A program made the position numbers and the translations under genes. Below the pieces are notes generated by a model, which was not told where the DNA came from, ran no database searches, and saw nothing but the letters and a program-made list of their open reading frames with translations. From Amycolatopsis orientalis DSM 40040 = KCTC 9412 (GTDB taxonomy: Bacteria > Actinomycetota > Actinomycetes > Mycobacteriales > Pseudonocardiaceae): a stretch of 37,550 nucleotides of DNA. The DNA lies in NCBI RefSeq assembly GCF_000478275.1, contig NZ_ASJB01000067.1, positions 1 through 37,550 of the forward strand, in the 5' to 3' direction. Of this stretch, positions 7,892-16,068 are shown in pieces; within the stretch, counting starts at the first letter, position 1; each line of letters opens with the position of its first letter.

Positions 7892-10206
7892 CCGGCGGCT
7901 CCGTGGCGCTTCGCGAGTTCGACCTGGTGATCGCGGACGTCGTCGCCCGACGCCGGGAACGGGGCCCACTCGCCGGTCGAGTTCAGTACCCAGCACCGGG
8001 TCGACGGATGCAGCGCGGACTCGAAGATGTAGTCCAGTTGCGCCGTCAGCTTCGGATCCTTGACCCGCACCAGCGCCTCGATGCGGCGGTCGAGGTTGCG
8101 GTGCATCATGTCCGCGCTGCCGATCCACTGCGTCCCGCCCGCGCGGAAGTTGAAGATGCGCGAGTGTTCCAGGAACCGGCCGAGGATCGACCGCACGTGG
8201 ATGTTCTCGCTGAGCCCTTCGACACCCGGCTTCAGCGCGCAGATCCCGCGCACCACGATGTCGACCGGCACTCCGGCCTGCGACGCGTGGTACAGCGCGT
8301 CGATCACCTGCTCGTCGACGAGCGAGTTGCACTTGATCCGGATCCCGGCGGTCTGGCCCGCCCGCGCGAGTTCGATCTCCTCACCGATCGCGCGCACGAT
8401 GCCGCGGCGGATCCCGTGCGGCGACGTGAGGATGTTGCGGTAAGTGTCCTGCCGGGAGTAGCCGGTGAGCACGTTGAACAGATCCGTCAGGTCCGCGCCG
8501 ATCGTGGGGTCGGCGGTCAGGAGACCGAGATCCTCGTAGAGCCGCGCCGTCTTCGGGTTGTAGTTGCCGGTGCCGATATGGCAGTACCGGCGGATGGTCG
8601 AACCCTCCTGGCGCACCACCATCGACACCTTGCAGTGCGTCTTCAGCCCGACCAGCCCGTAGACCACGTGCACGCCGGCGCGTTCCAGCGTGCGCGCCCA
8701 GGTGATGTTGGCCTGCTCGTCGAACCGCGCCTTGATCTCGACCAGCGCGACGACCTGCTTGCCCGCCTCGGCGGCGTCGATCAGCGCGTCGACGATCGGG
8801 GAGTCACCGGAGGTGCGGTACAGCGTCTGCTTGATCGCCAGCACCTTGTCGTCCGCGGCGGCCTGTTCGATGAACCGCTGGACGCTGGTGGAGAAGGAGT
8901 CGTACGGGTGATGCACGAGGACGTCGCCCTCGCGCAGCGTCGCGAACACCGACTTCGGCGTCTCGCGCTCACCGAACGCCGGATGGGTGGCCGGCACGAA
9001 AGGGCGGTCCTTGAGTTCCTTCCGGTCCACTCCGGACAGCTGGTGCAGGCAGGTCAGGTCCAGCAGGCCGGGGACCTCGACGACGTCGCGCGGGTCGACC
9101 TCCAGCTCCCGCAGCAGCAGTTCGAGCATGTGCTCGCTCATGTCCTGCGCGACCTCGAGCCGCACCGGCGGGCCGAACCGGCGCTGGGCCAGCTCGCGCT
9201 CCAGCGCCTGGAGGAGGTCCTCGTCCCGGTCTTCTTCGACCTCGAAGTCGGCGTTGCGGGTGACGCGGAACGCGTGGTGCTCGGTGACCTCCATCCCGGT
9301 GAACAGCTCACCGAGATGGGCGGCGATCAGTTCCTCCAGCGGCAGGAACGTCGCGGTGCGGACCTCACGGGGCTGCTGCTCGATGCGCATCAGGCGCGGC
9401 ACGTTGCTCGGCACCTTGACGCGGGCGAACCGCTCCGTGCCCGCCTCGGGGTCGCGGACGGTGATGGCCAGGTTGAGCGAAAGGCCCGAGATGTAGGGGA
9501 ACGGATGCGCGGGATCCACGGCCAGCGGTGTGAGCACCGGGAAGATCTGCTCGCTGAAGTAGTTGGACAGCCGGAGCTGGTCGGCGCCGGTCAGGTCGTT
9601 CCAGCCGACGATGTGGATGTCTTCCTCGGCCAGCCGGGGCCGCAGGTGCAGTTCGAAGGCGTTGGTGTGCCGCTCGACCAGGTCCTGGTTGCGTTTGGCG
9701 ATGTAGGCCAGCTGCTCGCGCGGGGTGAGCCCGTCCGCGCTGCGGACCGGGAGGCCCGTCTCGTCGCGGCGCTTCAGCCCGGCGACCCGCACCATGTAGA
9801 ACTCGTCCAAATTGGACGCGAAGATCGCCAGGAACTTGGCGCGTTCGAGCAGCGGCTGCGATTCGTCCTCGGCCAGCGCGAGCACACGGGCGTTGAAGTC
9901 CTGCCACGACAGCTCACGGTTGAAGTACCGGTCGTCGGGCAGCGTCTCGACCGCGGTAGGGGCCGACGTCACCGCCGGGGGCGCGGCGGGCAGCGCGCGG
10001 AACTCCTGGGCGGGACGGCTCGCCGAACCGCCCCGGGTCGCGCGGATCGCCGCCCGCGGGGTGCTGTTCGTCTTCACCGCGGGACTGGTCTTGCGCGCCC
10101 TGGCGGGTTTGGCCGCGCCGTTGTCCGGTTCCGGTTTCGCGGCGGAGGTCTTCCGCTTCCTTGCCGAGTTCGGGGTGCCGCCGTCGTTTGTGCTCACGGG
10201 CTTCAT
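7888..10206 (-). CDS. ppk: Polyphosphate kinase 1
   Basis: 772 aa. It polymerises the ATP gamma-phosphate into polyphosphate. The PPK1 core begins near residue 90 (RYFNRELSWQDFNARVLALA, FASNLDEFYMVRVAGLKRR) and contains KARFDEQANITWA and the phosphohistidine segment YCHIGTGNYNP in the C-terminal half. About 90 N-terminal residues are low-complexity, rich in Lys, Ala, Pro and Thr, and longer than in most PPK1 proteins; a later start is possible, but the first core Met lies inside the conserved region. It overlaps mutT1 by 4 nt downstream; cofC lies 58 nt upstream on the same strand. Confidence 0.96.
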   Translation of the reverse strand: MKPVSTNDGGTPNSARKRKTSAAKPEPDNGAAKPARARKTSPAVKTNSTPRAAIRATRGGSASRPAQEFRALPAAPPAVTSAPTAVETLPDDRYFNRELSWQDFNARVLALAEDESQPLLERAKFLAIFASNLDEFYMVRVAGLKRRDETGLPVRSADGLTPREQLAYIAKRNQDLVERHTNAFELHLRPRLAEEDIHIVGWNDLTGADQLRLSNYFSEQIFPVLTPLAVDPAHPFPYISGLSLNLAITVRDPEAGTERFARVKVPSNVPRLMRIEQQPREVRTATFLPLEELIAAHLGELFTGMEVTEHHAFRVTRNADFEVEEDRDEDLLQALERELAQRRFGPPVRLEVAQDMSEHMLELLLRELEVDPRDVVEVPGLLDLTCLHQLSGVDRKELKDRPFVPATHPAFGERETPKSVFATLREGDVLVHHPYDSFSTSVQRFIEQAAADDKVLAIKQTLYRTSGDSPIVDALIDAAEAGKQVVALVEIKARFDEQANITWARTLERAGVHVVYGLVGLKTHCKVSMVVRQEGSTIRRYCHIGTGNYNPKTARLYEDLGLLTADPTIGADLTDLFNVLTGYSRQDTYRNILTSPHGIRRGIVRAIGEEIELARAGQTAGIRIKCNSLVDEQVIDALYHASQAGVPVDIVVRGICALKPGVEGLSENIHVRSILGRFLEHSRIFNFRAGGTQWIGSADMMHRNLDRRIEALVRVKDPKLTAQLDYIFESALHPSTRCWVLNSTGEWAPFPASGDDVRDHQVELAKRHGAAG

Positions 10207-10264
10207 TGTTCACCACTCGGCGCGATTATGTGCGCCGCGCGCGGGTCGCCGGGGTGAACTCTCG

Positions 10265-10894
10265 TCACATCACCACGCAGGGTGTTCCCAGCAGCGTTGA
10301 AGTGCGTTTTCCGACACCCAGGGTGCGGACGTGAGCGAGATCATCCGCGGTGTCCACGTCACCGCGGAGCGATTCGGCGGCGATCGTGAGCGGCGTCGCA
10401 CCGGACGCGGCGTGCGCCCGCGCGGAACCCTCGCCGAACCGGGGTTCGAGGGCCCGGCCCGCCCCCGCGAGCAACAGGGTCGTGCCCGTTCCCTGCCGGT
10501 CCGCGACGAAGGCCCGCTCACCGGCGGCCTCGGCGAGCGCGGCGGTGAGGTCTTCGGTCCGCAGGGCCGGCAGGTCGGCCTGCAGGGCGCCGACGAGACC
10601 GGACGGGGTGTCCCGGCGCAGCAGTTCCGCGCCGTGACGCAGGGCGGCGTTCAATCCGCCTCGCGAAGGTTCGGCGACGATTTCCACACCCAGCTCGGCG
10701 AGATCCGCCACCGAAGCCGGGTCGGCGGCGACCACCAGTACCCGGCGGACGCCGTCGGCCGAGGTCACCGCGGCCAGCGTGTCGTACGCCAGCGCCAGCA
10801 CCAGTTCGGCGTGCCGACCCGGCACGACCGCGCCGCGAAGCCGCGACTTGCCCTCCGCCGGGCGCTTCATCGGCACGATCAGGTCCACGTCCAC
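10265..10894 (-). CDS. cofC: Phospholactate/phosphoenolpyruvate guanylyltransferase of F420 synthesis
   Basis: 209 aa nucleotidyltransferase of the CofC/FbiD family: N-terminal VDLIVPMKRPAEGKSRLRG (nucleotide-binding loop), ALQADLPALRTEDL (the metal-binding D-L-P region) and the C-terminal DVDTADDL signature. It joins GTP to 2-phospholactate or, in mycobacteria (FbiD), to phosphoenolpyruvate, the first committed step to cofactor F420. The window cannot tell which substrate is used. Its place beside ppk matches the mycobacterial locus. Divergent from the acyltransferase gene. Confidence 0.93.
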   Translation of the reverse strand: MDVDLIVPMKRPAEGKSRLRGAVVPGRHAELVLALAYDTLAAVTSADGVRRVLVVAADPASVADLAELGVEIVAEPSRGGLNAALRHGAELLRRDTPSGLVGALQADLPALRTEDLTAALAEAAGERAFVADRQGTGTTLLLAGAGRALEPRFGEGSARAHAASGATPLTIAAESLRGDVDTADDLAHVRTLGVGKRTSTLLGTPCVVM

Positions 10895-10990
10895 ATCTGC
10901 ATTCTTACCCGACCCTCCCTGGACCCCGCTCGTACGCGGGCGGCAGGATCAGGGGTCTGGGACGGCACGTGCGACTTCGAGGAGGACGAA

Positions 10991-11695
10991 TTGGCCCGGC
11001 GTGAGAAGGGCGGCATCTGGGTGGGTATCGCCGCCGCACTGTTCTACCCGGCGACGGCCATCGCCAAGCGCGTCTACCGCAACGCCGAGCGGATCCCCCG
11101 CGAAGGCGGCGCGCTGCTGCTGCTCAACCACGTGTCCCACATGGACCCGGCGGTGGACGCGGTCTTCGTGCACCGGCAGAAGCGGGTGCCGCGTTTCCTC
11201 GGCAAGGAGAGCCTGACCAGGACGCCGCTCTTCGGCAAGATCTTCGTCGGCGCGGGGCAGATCCCGGTCTCGCGTGGTTCGGCCGCCGCCGGTGACAGCC
11301 TCAAGGCCGCCCACCAGGCGTTGCGCGACGGCAAGGTCGTCGTGATCTATCCGGAGGGGACGATCAGCAAGGATCCGGACGGCTGGCCGAAGAAGCCGTT
11401 CACCGGTGCGGCACGGCTCGCGCTGGAGACCGACGTGCCGGTGATCCCGATCGCCCGCTGGGGCACGAACCACATCTTCAACGGGTACACGAAGAAGTTC
11501 ACGCCGTTCCCGCGCAAGACGATCACGCATCTGGTCGGGGAGCCACTGGACCTGTCCGCCTACAAGGACGGGTCCACGCGCAGCGCGTCCAAGCTGCGCG
11601 AGGTCACCGAGCTGATGATGACCGAGATCACCACCCTGCTCGCGGAGATCCGCCAGGAGGAACCGCCCGCGAAGAAGCCGGAGGACGACGCCTGA
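10991..11695 (+). CDS. plsC: 1-acyl-sn-glycerol-3-phosphate acyltransferase (PlsC-like)
   Basis: 234 aa. Contains the acyltransferase catalytic motif NHVSHMDP (H47-X4-D52), a later VVIYPEGTISKDPDG block (the conserved E-G-T) and VPVIPIARWG. It transfers an acyl group to lysophosphatidate at the membrane; a short hydrophobic stretch at residues 9-25 fits membrane association. The TTG start at 10991 is supported by GGAGG 5 nt upstream; the open frame continues far upstream antisense to cofC without a ribosome site. The stop TGA overlaps the gpsA ATG by one base, so the two glycerolipid genes form an operon. Confidence 0.92.
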   Translation: MARREKGGIWVGIAAALFYPATAIAKRVYRNAERIPREGGALLLLNHVSHMDPAVDAVFVHRQKRVPRFLGKESLTRTPLFGKIFVGAGQIPVSRGSAAAGDSLKAAHQALRDGKVVVIYPEGTISKDPDGWPKKPFTGAARLALETDVPVIPIARWGTNHIFNGYTKKFTPFPRKTITHLVGEPLDLSAYKDGSTRSASKLREVTELMMTEITTLLAEIRQEEPPAKKPEDDA

Positions 11696-12708
11696 TGGCC
11701 GAGGTCCAGCGGGTGACCGTACTCGGCGCCGGATCGTGGGGCACGGCGTTCGCCAAGGTGCTCGGCGACGCCGGCCGCGACGTGACCATCTGGGCCCGGC
11801 GGCCCGAGGTCGCGGCGGAGATCCGGGACCAGCACCGAAATTCGTCCTATTTGCCCGATATCGAGTTGTCCGCGCGGATCACCGCGACCGCGGATCCGGC
11901 CGAGGCGCTCGACGGCGCGCAGGCCGTGGTCCTCGCGGTGCCGAGCCAGACGCTGCGGACCAATCTGTCGGAGTGGTCCGGTCTGCTGCCCTCCGACGCG
12001 ATCCTGGTGAGTCTCGCGAAGGGGGTCGAACTCGGCACGCTCAAGCGGATGAGCGAGGTCATCGCCGAGATCGCGCGCGTCGAGGACGGCCGGATCGTGG
12101 TCGTTTCGGGGCCGAACCTCGCGAAGGAGATCGCGCTGGGGCAGCCGTCGGCCGCGGTGGTCGCGTGCACGGACCACGACAACGCCAAGGCGATCCAGCA
12201 GGCGAGCTTCAACCAGTACTTCCGGCCGTACACCAACACCGACGTCGTCGGCTGCGAACTGGGCGGCGCGTGCAAGAACGTCATCGCGCTGAGCTGTGGG
12301 ATGGCGGCCGGGCTGGGGCTCGGCACCAACACGATGGCGACGCTGATCACCCGCGGGCTGGCCGAGATGGCGCGGCTCGGCGCGAAACTCGGCGCCGACC
12401 CGCTCACCTTCGCCGGGCTCGCCGGCGTCGGCGACCTGGTGGCGACGTGTTCCTCGCCGCTGTCGCGCAACCGGACCTTCGGTGAGCGGCTGGGCAGGGG
12501 AGAGACCCTGCAGCAGGCGCTGGACGCGGCGGGCGGGCAGGTCGCCGAGGGCGTCAAGTCGTGCACGTCGATCCGGGAACTCGCGCTGAGCCACGGCGTC
12601 GACATGCCCATCACCGACGCGATGCACCGCGTGTGTCACGAAGGGGTCGACCCGCGGCGGGCGGGAGCCGAGCTGCTGGGGCGGTCGCAGAAGCACGAGT
12701 GGTCCTGA
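11695..12708 (+). CDS. gpsA: Glycerol-3-phosphate dehydrogenase, NAD(P)+
   Basis: 337 aa. Rossmann motif VLGAGSWGTAFAKVLG at the N terminus; AVPSQTLR, SLAKGVE and SGPNLAKEIALGQPSA in the middle; catalytic Lys region LGGACKNVIALSCGMAAGLGLG; and GVGDLVATCSSPLSRNRTFG. It makes sn-glycerol-3-phosphate from DHAP for phospholipid synthesis, matching the preceding acyltransferase to which it is fused by a 1-nt overlap. In many actinobacteria ddl follows; here a repeat element and a cysteine dioxygenase follow. Confidence 0.97.
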   Translation: MAEVQRVTVLGAGSWGTAFAKVLGDAGRDVTIWARRPEVAAEIRDQHRNSSYLPDIELSARITATADPAEALDGAQAVVLAVPSQTLRTNLSEWSGLLPSDAILVSLAKGVELGTLKRMSEVIAEIARVEDGRIVVVSGPNLAKEIALGQPSAAVVACTDHDNAKAIQQASFNQYFRPYTNTDVVGCELGGACKNVIALSCGMAAGLGLGTNTMATLITRGLAEMARLGAKLGADPLTFAGLAGVGDLVATCSSPLSRNRTFGERLGRGETLQQALDAAGGQVAEGVKSCTSIRELALSHGVDMPITDAMHRVCHEGVDPRRAGAELLGRSQKHEWS

Positions 12709-12716
12709 CCGCTGGA

Positions 12717-12795
12717 GCTGAAGGGCCCTTTCCCCGCATCCGATGCGAGGAAAGGGCCCTTCACCGCGTCAGATGAGGGGAAGGGGCCCTTCAGC
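12717..12795 (-). repeat. 79-bp composite palindromic element, copy 1
   Basis: Three units of the TGAAGGG(N)CCTTTC type. Units 12719-12733 and 12749-12763 are exact 15-nt reverse complements, extended inward by CGCAT/ATGCG, forming a hairpin 10 nt after the gpsA stop. The third unit ends at 12795. Reverse-complemented, the whole 79 nt aligns without gaps to 20976-21054, with about 10 mismatches by eye. It could terminate gpsA transcription, but no T-tract follows. Confidence 0.85.
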
Positions 12796-12875
12796 TCCTG
12801 AGGCCTGAGGCGAGCCGGCATGTCCACGGTGTGAGATCTGTTGACCGCCGGGCTCCGCACTGGTTCGCTGTGGGC

Positions 12876-12959
12876 ATGTTCGCACGTGGGATGACTGTGT
12901 CGCGGGGCCTCTCGGGTCTTGGCGCCGTCGCGTGCGCGTCGTGTCGCTGTTGTCGGTGA
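12876..12959 (+). CDS. Cys-rich leader peptide upstream of cysteine dioxygenase
   Basis: A 27-codon ORF beginning MFARGMTVSRG and ending VACASCRCCR-stop, with four Cys codons among the last eight sense codons. It stops 51 nt before the cysteine dioxygenase start. No clear ribosome site precedes 12876; an internal ATG at 12891 is an alternative, as is leaderless translation. Cys-rich short ORFs acting as cysteine-sensing attenuators are known upstream of sulfur genes in mycobacteria, and similar leader peptides are common in actinobacteria. Position and composition fit that class; the regulatory role is inferred. It precedes a gene that destroys cysteine, so the sign of regulation may differ from biosynthetic cases. 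Confidence 0.65.
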   Translation: MFARGMTVSRGLSGLGAVACASCRCCR

Positions 12960-12988
12960 AACCCGCCCCGGCCCAGTTCGACACCCTC

Positions 12989-13010
12989 TTCCTTCTGTAA
13001 GGACACCTTC
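12989..13010 (+). promoter_or_regulatory. Ribosome site of the dioxygenase inside small alternative hairpins
   Basis: The AAGGA ribosome site (12999-13003) can pair with TCCTT just upstream (12990-12994, loop CTGT), or its AAGG can pair with CCTT just downstream (13006-13009). Two mutually exclusive pairings of the ribosome site, 30-50 nt after the leader peptide stop, fit translational control by leader-ribosome stalling. Both stems are short. Confidence 0.35.
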
Positions 13011-13490
13011 ATGTTCGCCGTCCCGGACAACACGCTCGTCATTCCCGAAAACCCCACCCTGCGCCACCCGGTGCGCGTCGCGCTCGAGTTCGCCGCGGAC
13101 CGTGACCGCTGGCGGCATCTGCTGCGCTACGACCCGGAGGAGCGGTTCTCCGCGCTCGTCGACAGCGACGAAATCCAGGAGATCTGGCTGATGAGCTGGC
13201 TGCCCGGCCAGCACACCGACCTGCACGACCACGAATTCGCCGCCGGCGCGTTCACCGTGGTCAGCGGGCAGCTGAACGAGACGGTCGCCCGGCGCGCCGT
13301 CGACGGCCGGGCCGTGACGGAGCTGCATTCGCTGTCGACGGGCCAGTCGCGCGTCTTCGGCCCCGGGTACATCCACGAGGTGCGCAACGAGGGGCCGGAC
13401 CCCGCCGTCAGCGTGCACGTCTACCGGCACGGGCCGCGCGCCATGCGCCCGTACCACCTGGACCCCATCTCCGGCCCGATCCGGGACTAG
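13011..13490 (+). CDS. Cysteine dioxygenase (type I, cupin)
   Basis: 159 aa, short like other bacterial cysteine dioxygenases. It oxidises L-cysteine to cysteine sulfinate with a mononuclear iron. The 3-His iron site is visible: H72 and H74 in LHDHEF, and H122 in GPGYIHEVRN. Cupin strands (GAFTVVSGQLNE) surround it. Some family members act on related thiols such as 3-mercaptopropionate; a cysteine substrate is favoured here by the upstream Cys-rich leader. Monocistronic: a repeat hairpin starts 8 nt after the stop. Confidence 0.88.
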   Translation: MFAVPDNTLVIPENPTLRHPVRVALEFAADRDRWRHLLRYDPEERFSALVDSDEIQEIWLMSWLPGQHTDLHDHEFAAGAFTVVSGQLNETVARRAVDGRAVTELHSLSTGQSRVFGPGYIHEVRNEGPDPAVSVHVYRHGPRAMRPYHLDPISGPIRD

Positions 13491-13497
13491 CGCGCCC

Positions 13498-13560
13498 CGC
13501 GTTTCGTCCTCTGAATGCGTTCCTTGCGCGTGCAACTACCGCATCCAGAGGACGAAATGC
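13498..13560. repeat. CCTCTGGATGCGG-family hairpin, copy A
   Basis: Left arm 13498-13521 and right arm 13538-13560 pair with a few mismatches around the loop CCTTGCGCGTGCAACT. It is closely similar over its full length to 28805-28868. It fills the gap between convergent dioxygenase and asparaginase genes. Confidence 0.85.
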
Positions 13561-13571
13561 AGGACGGAACG

Positions 13572-14594
13572 CTAGGTGTCGAGGTCGCCGCGCAGCCGGA
13601 ACTCGGCCTCGATACGGTCCCGAGACGCCCCGGTCGCGAGCAGGGTGTGCAGCAGGAGCCGGGATTTGCGCGGGTCGAGCCAGCCCGCCATGGTCGCGCC
13701 CATCGCGATCAGGTCCGACTCCGAACCGCGGAAGCCATAGGTACTCCGGAATGTCGGCCCGGCGCCGGTGCGGCCGGCGATCACGATCGGCACCTCCGGC
13801 AGCGCACGCTCGATCACGCCCGCTGTCCCCGCTGAGACGTGCCCGGCGCCGTTCGCCGCGATCACCACTCCCTTGACCCCGGCCTTGACCAGCGTCTCCA
13901 GGAGTTCCCCGGTGTCCTCGACGCCGCTCTCGACGATCGGTACCAGCCCGGAGAAATCCGCGTTCTCCACCGGCAACGCCGCCGGACGGGCGGCGACCGG
14001 GTGGAAGTAGTGCACCGCGCCCTCCGCGAGCAGCCCGAGCGGCCCGGCGGGATTCGACGAGAACGCCTCGACGTGGCTCGAATGCGCCTTGCGGACCCAG
14101 CGCGCGAGGTGGACGTCGTCGTTGAACGCGACCAGCGAACCGCGGCCGCGGCTGCGCGGATCGGCCGCGACGGTCAGCGCGGCGACCAGGTTCGCCGCGC
14201 CGTCGGCGCTGGGCAGACTGGGATTGCGCATGGCGCCGGTGATGACGATCGGCGCCTCGGAAGCCCAAGTCAGCTCGAAGAAGTACGCGGTCTCTTCGAG
14301 CGTGTCCGTGCCCTGGACCACGACGACGCCTTGGGCGCCTTCGTCGACGGCGCGCGCGGCCCAGTCCCGGGTCTTGATCAGCGTCGCGAAGTCCATCGAC
14401 GCGCTGGAGATACCCGCGAGCGTCTCCGCGCGGACGTCCATCGTCAGGTCGTCGACGAGGCCGCCGAGCAGATCCTTGGCACTGAGCCGGGGGACCGCGT
14501 GGTCCTCGCCGTCGCCGGGGACCATGGAGATGGTGCCGCCCAAGGCGGCGACGGCGACCAGCGGCCGTCGGGATTCGCTCGACATACCGTCCAT
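13572..14594 (-). CDS. L-asparaginase (type I/II family)
   Basis: 340 aa. It hydrolyses asparagine to aspartate and ammonia. Both catalytic threonine motifs are present: ALGGTISM (Thr21) near the N terminus and VVVQGTDTLEETAYFFEL (Thr96-Asp97), followed by ITGAMRNPSLPSADGAANL. There is no signal peptide, so it is probably cytoplasmic. The start could be 14594 or the second Met at 14585; neither has a strong ribosome site. It is convergent with the dioxygenase and faces away from the repeat half-copy at 14646. Confidence 0.9.
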   Translation of the reverse strand: MDGMSSESRRPLVAVAALGGTISMVPGDGEDHAVPRLSAKDLLGGLVDDLTMDVRAETLAGISSASMDFATLIKTRDWAARAVDEGAQGVVVVQGTDTLEETAYFFELTWASEAPIVITGAMRNPSLPSADGAANLVAALTVAADPRSRGRGSLVAFNDDVHLARWVRKAHSSHVEAFSSNPAGPLGLLAEGAVHYFHPVAARPAALPVENADFSGLVPIVESGVEDTGELLETLVKAGVKGVVIAANGAGHVSAGTAGVIERALPEVPIVIAGRTGAGPTFRSTYGFRGSESDLIAMGATMAGWLDPRKSRLLLHTLLATGASRDRIEAEFRLRGDLDT

Positions 14595-14645
14595 TCTTCA
14601 AACCCGGCCGGTCAGTGGGCAAGCGTTCGTGACGGAGCGTTCGCC

Positions 14646-14668
14646 GCGCGTTTAGTCCTCTAGATGCG
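14646..14668 (-). repeat. Half-copy of the CCTCTGGATGCGG hairpin, overlapping a gene end
   Basis: CGCGTTTAGTCCTCTAGATG (from 14647) matches the left arm of the copy at 28805, with one change (TGG to TAG). Read on the minus strand, this change creates the TAG stop codon (14660-14662) of the methyltransferase gene. The right half and loop are absent. Confidence 0.7.
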
Positions 14669-15484
14669 CTTCACGGCCTCGATGGTGAAGCTCGCCGCCA
14701 GCCGCTGAGGGTCCTTCGTCAGCCGCCATTCCTCCGTCGCGGGGTCCACGGTCATGAGACCGGGCAGCGCGTTCCACGGCACGCTGTCGTGCTCCACCAG
14801 CCGCGTCAGCGTCAGCCCCGCGTCGAGCAGCGACATGACGATCTCGCCCAGCCCGTGGTTCCACTCGTGCGTCCGGTTGTGCTGGAACGACACGTCGGTG
14901 TCCACATAGGTCCCCGGCTCGTCGAAGACCAGCGGTTCGGCCTGCTCGAAGTACGGGTACCGCGGCGTGACCACCGGCTGCGTCTCGTCGAGGGTGCCCA
15001 GCATCGGGTGCATGTCCCGGACGAACAGCCGCCCGCCCGGCCGCAGCAGCGCGCCTGCCGTCCGCCCCCAGCGGGCGATGTCGGGGAGCCAGCAGAGCGC
15101 GCCGATTCCCGTGTAGACGAGGTCGAATTCCCCGGCGCCCAATACGTCGGCCGCACTGTACACATCGGACTCGTGGTAGTCGATCTCCGCGCCGGTCTCG
15201 GCGGCCAGCCGCCGCGCGATCTCCAGCGACGGCGGGGAAAAGTCGAGTCCGGTCATCCGCGCGCCGAGGCGCGACAGGGAAAGCGTGTCCGTGCCGATAT
15301 GGCACTGCAGGTGCACTCCGCGCGCACCGGAGACGTCGCCGAGCAGCGGCCGGTCGAACCGGACGACGCCGCTGAGATGGGCGGGGTCCTTGACGAACCG
15401 GTCGTAGCCGTAGTCCGCCGACGCCGCGTGCGCCGGGGCGCGTTCGTCCCAGTTCGCGCGGTTGACGGTGAGGTACTCGGTCAC
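14660..15484 (-). CDS. Class I SAM-dependent methyltransferase
   Basis: 274 aa. The SAM-binding motif I is GVHLQCHIGTDTLSLSRLGA followed by GLDFSPPSLEIARR; motif II/III regions are EFDLVYTGIGALCWL and LLRPGGRLFVRDMHP. Substrate unknown. The start overlaps the stop of the upstream VOC gene by 4 nt (ATGA), so the two are coupled. The last codons lie in a truncated repeat element that supplies the stop codon, so the natural C terminus may have been longer. Confidence 0.88.
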   Translation of the reverse strand: MTEYLTVNRANWDERAPAHAASADYGYDRFVKDPAHLSGVVRFDRPLLGDVSGARGVHLQCHIGTDTLSLSRLGARMTGLDFSPPSLEIARRLAAETGAEIDYHESDVYSAADVLGAGEFDLVYTGIGALCWLPDIARWGRTAGALLRPGGRLFVRDMHPMLGTLDETQPVVTPRYPYFEQAEPLVFDEPGTYVDTDVSFQHNRTHEWNHGLGEIVMSLLDAGLTLTRLVEHDSVPWNALPGLMTVDPATEEWRLTKDPQRLAASFTIEAVKRI

Positions 15485-15861
15485 GAAGTCGCGGCCTTTT
15501 CGGCGGCGCTGCGCAGCACGCAGAACTCGTTGCCCTCGGGGTCGCCGAGGACGGCCCAGCCGGTGCCGTCCGGGTTGCGCCGGTCGTGCAGGAGGGTCGC
15601 GCCGAGCTTCAGCAGGCGCTCGACCTCCTCGTCGCGCGGGATGTCGGGCTCGAGGCAGAGATGGATGCGGTTCTTCACCGTCTTCGGCTCCGGGACCTGC
15701 CCGAAGTACAGCGTGACACCGTTGTCCATCATGATGATCGCCTCGGGATCGCCCGGCCGGTCGTCGTCGGCCATCGGCTTGCCGACGACGCCGCTCCAGA
15801 AACGCCCCAGCTCGTAAGCGTCGGCACAGTCGAAAAAGAAGTTCTGTACGACAGAGGTCAT
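15481..15861 (-). CDS. VOC (glyoxalase/bleomycin resistance) family protein
   Basis: 126 aa, a typical single VOC protein with two beta-alpha-beta-beta-beta modules (SVVQNFFFDCADAYELGRFW at the start; GTGWAVLGDPEGNEFCVL at the end, the conserved D-P-x-G-N-x-F). Such proteins bind metal or small molecules; the substrate is unknown. The ATG at 15861 fits the family start; the open frame extends upstream without support. Coupled to the downstream methyltransferase by a 4-nt overlap. Confidence 0.88.
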   Translation of the reverse strand: MTSVVQNFFFDCADAYELGRFWSGVVGKPMADDDRPGDPEAIIMMDNGVTLYFGQVPEPKTVKNRIHLCLEPDIPRDEEVERLLKLGATLLHDRRNPDGTGWAVLGDPEGNEFCVLRSAAEKAATS

Positions 15862-15955
15862 GACGCCGCAGTCTGCCCGAGCCCGCGAGACCCGGCCAAC
15901 GGTTTTATTGAGGGGTAGGGACACCGGCTCCGAAACGCGGGCCCGGAACCCGTTC

Positions 15956-16000
15956 TGAAGGGAACCTTCGAGACGTTCCACGTCCGAAAGGGGGCCTTCA
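15956..16000. repeat. Degenerate pair of TGAA...TTCA palindromic units
   Basis: TGAAGGGAACCTTCG (15956-15970) and CGAAAGGGGGCCTTCA (15985-16000) are two inverted-type units of the same general design as those at 12717 and 20976, diverged. They lie in the 207-nt gap between the apbE stop and the VOC start, which otherwise shows nothing recognisable. A single similar unit, GAAGGGGGCCTTCA, lies at 48-61 after the IclR gene. Confidence 0.55.
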
Positions 16001-16068
16001 GGACATCCCAGGCCACGGAAACCCCACCCGGCCCAGGGCGCACCACCCAGCCATGTTCGCCTTACCTC

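Noticed and set aside
7903..10257. 784-codon open frame on the plus strand opposite ppk
   Set aside because: It is the antisense shadow of a well-conserved polyphosphate kinase, a usual effect of high GC. Its translation is rich in Arg, Asp, Val and His with no domain pattern.
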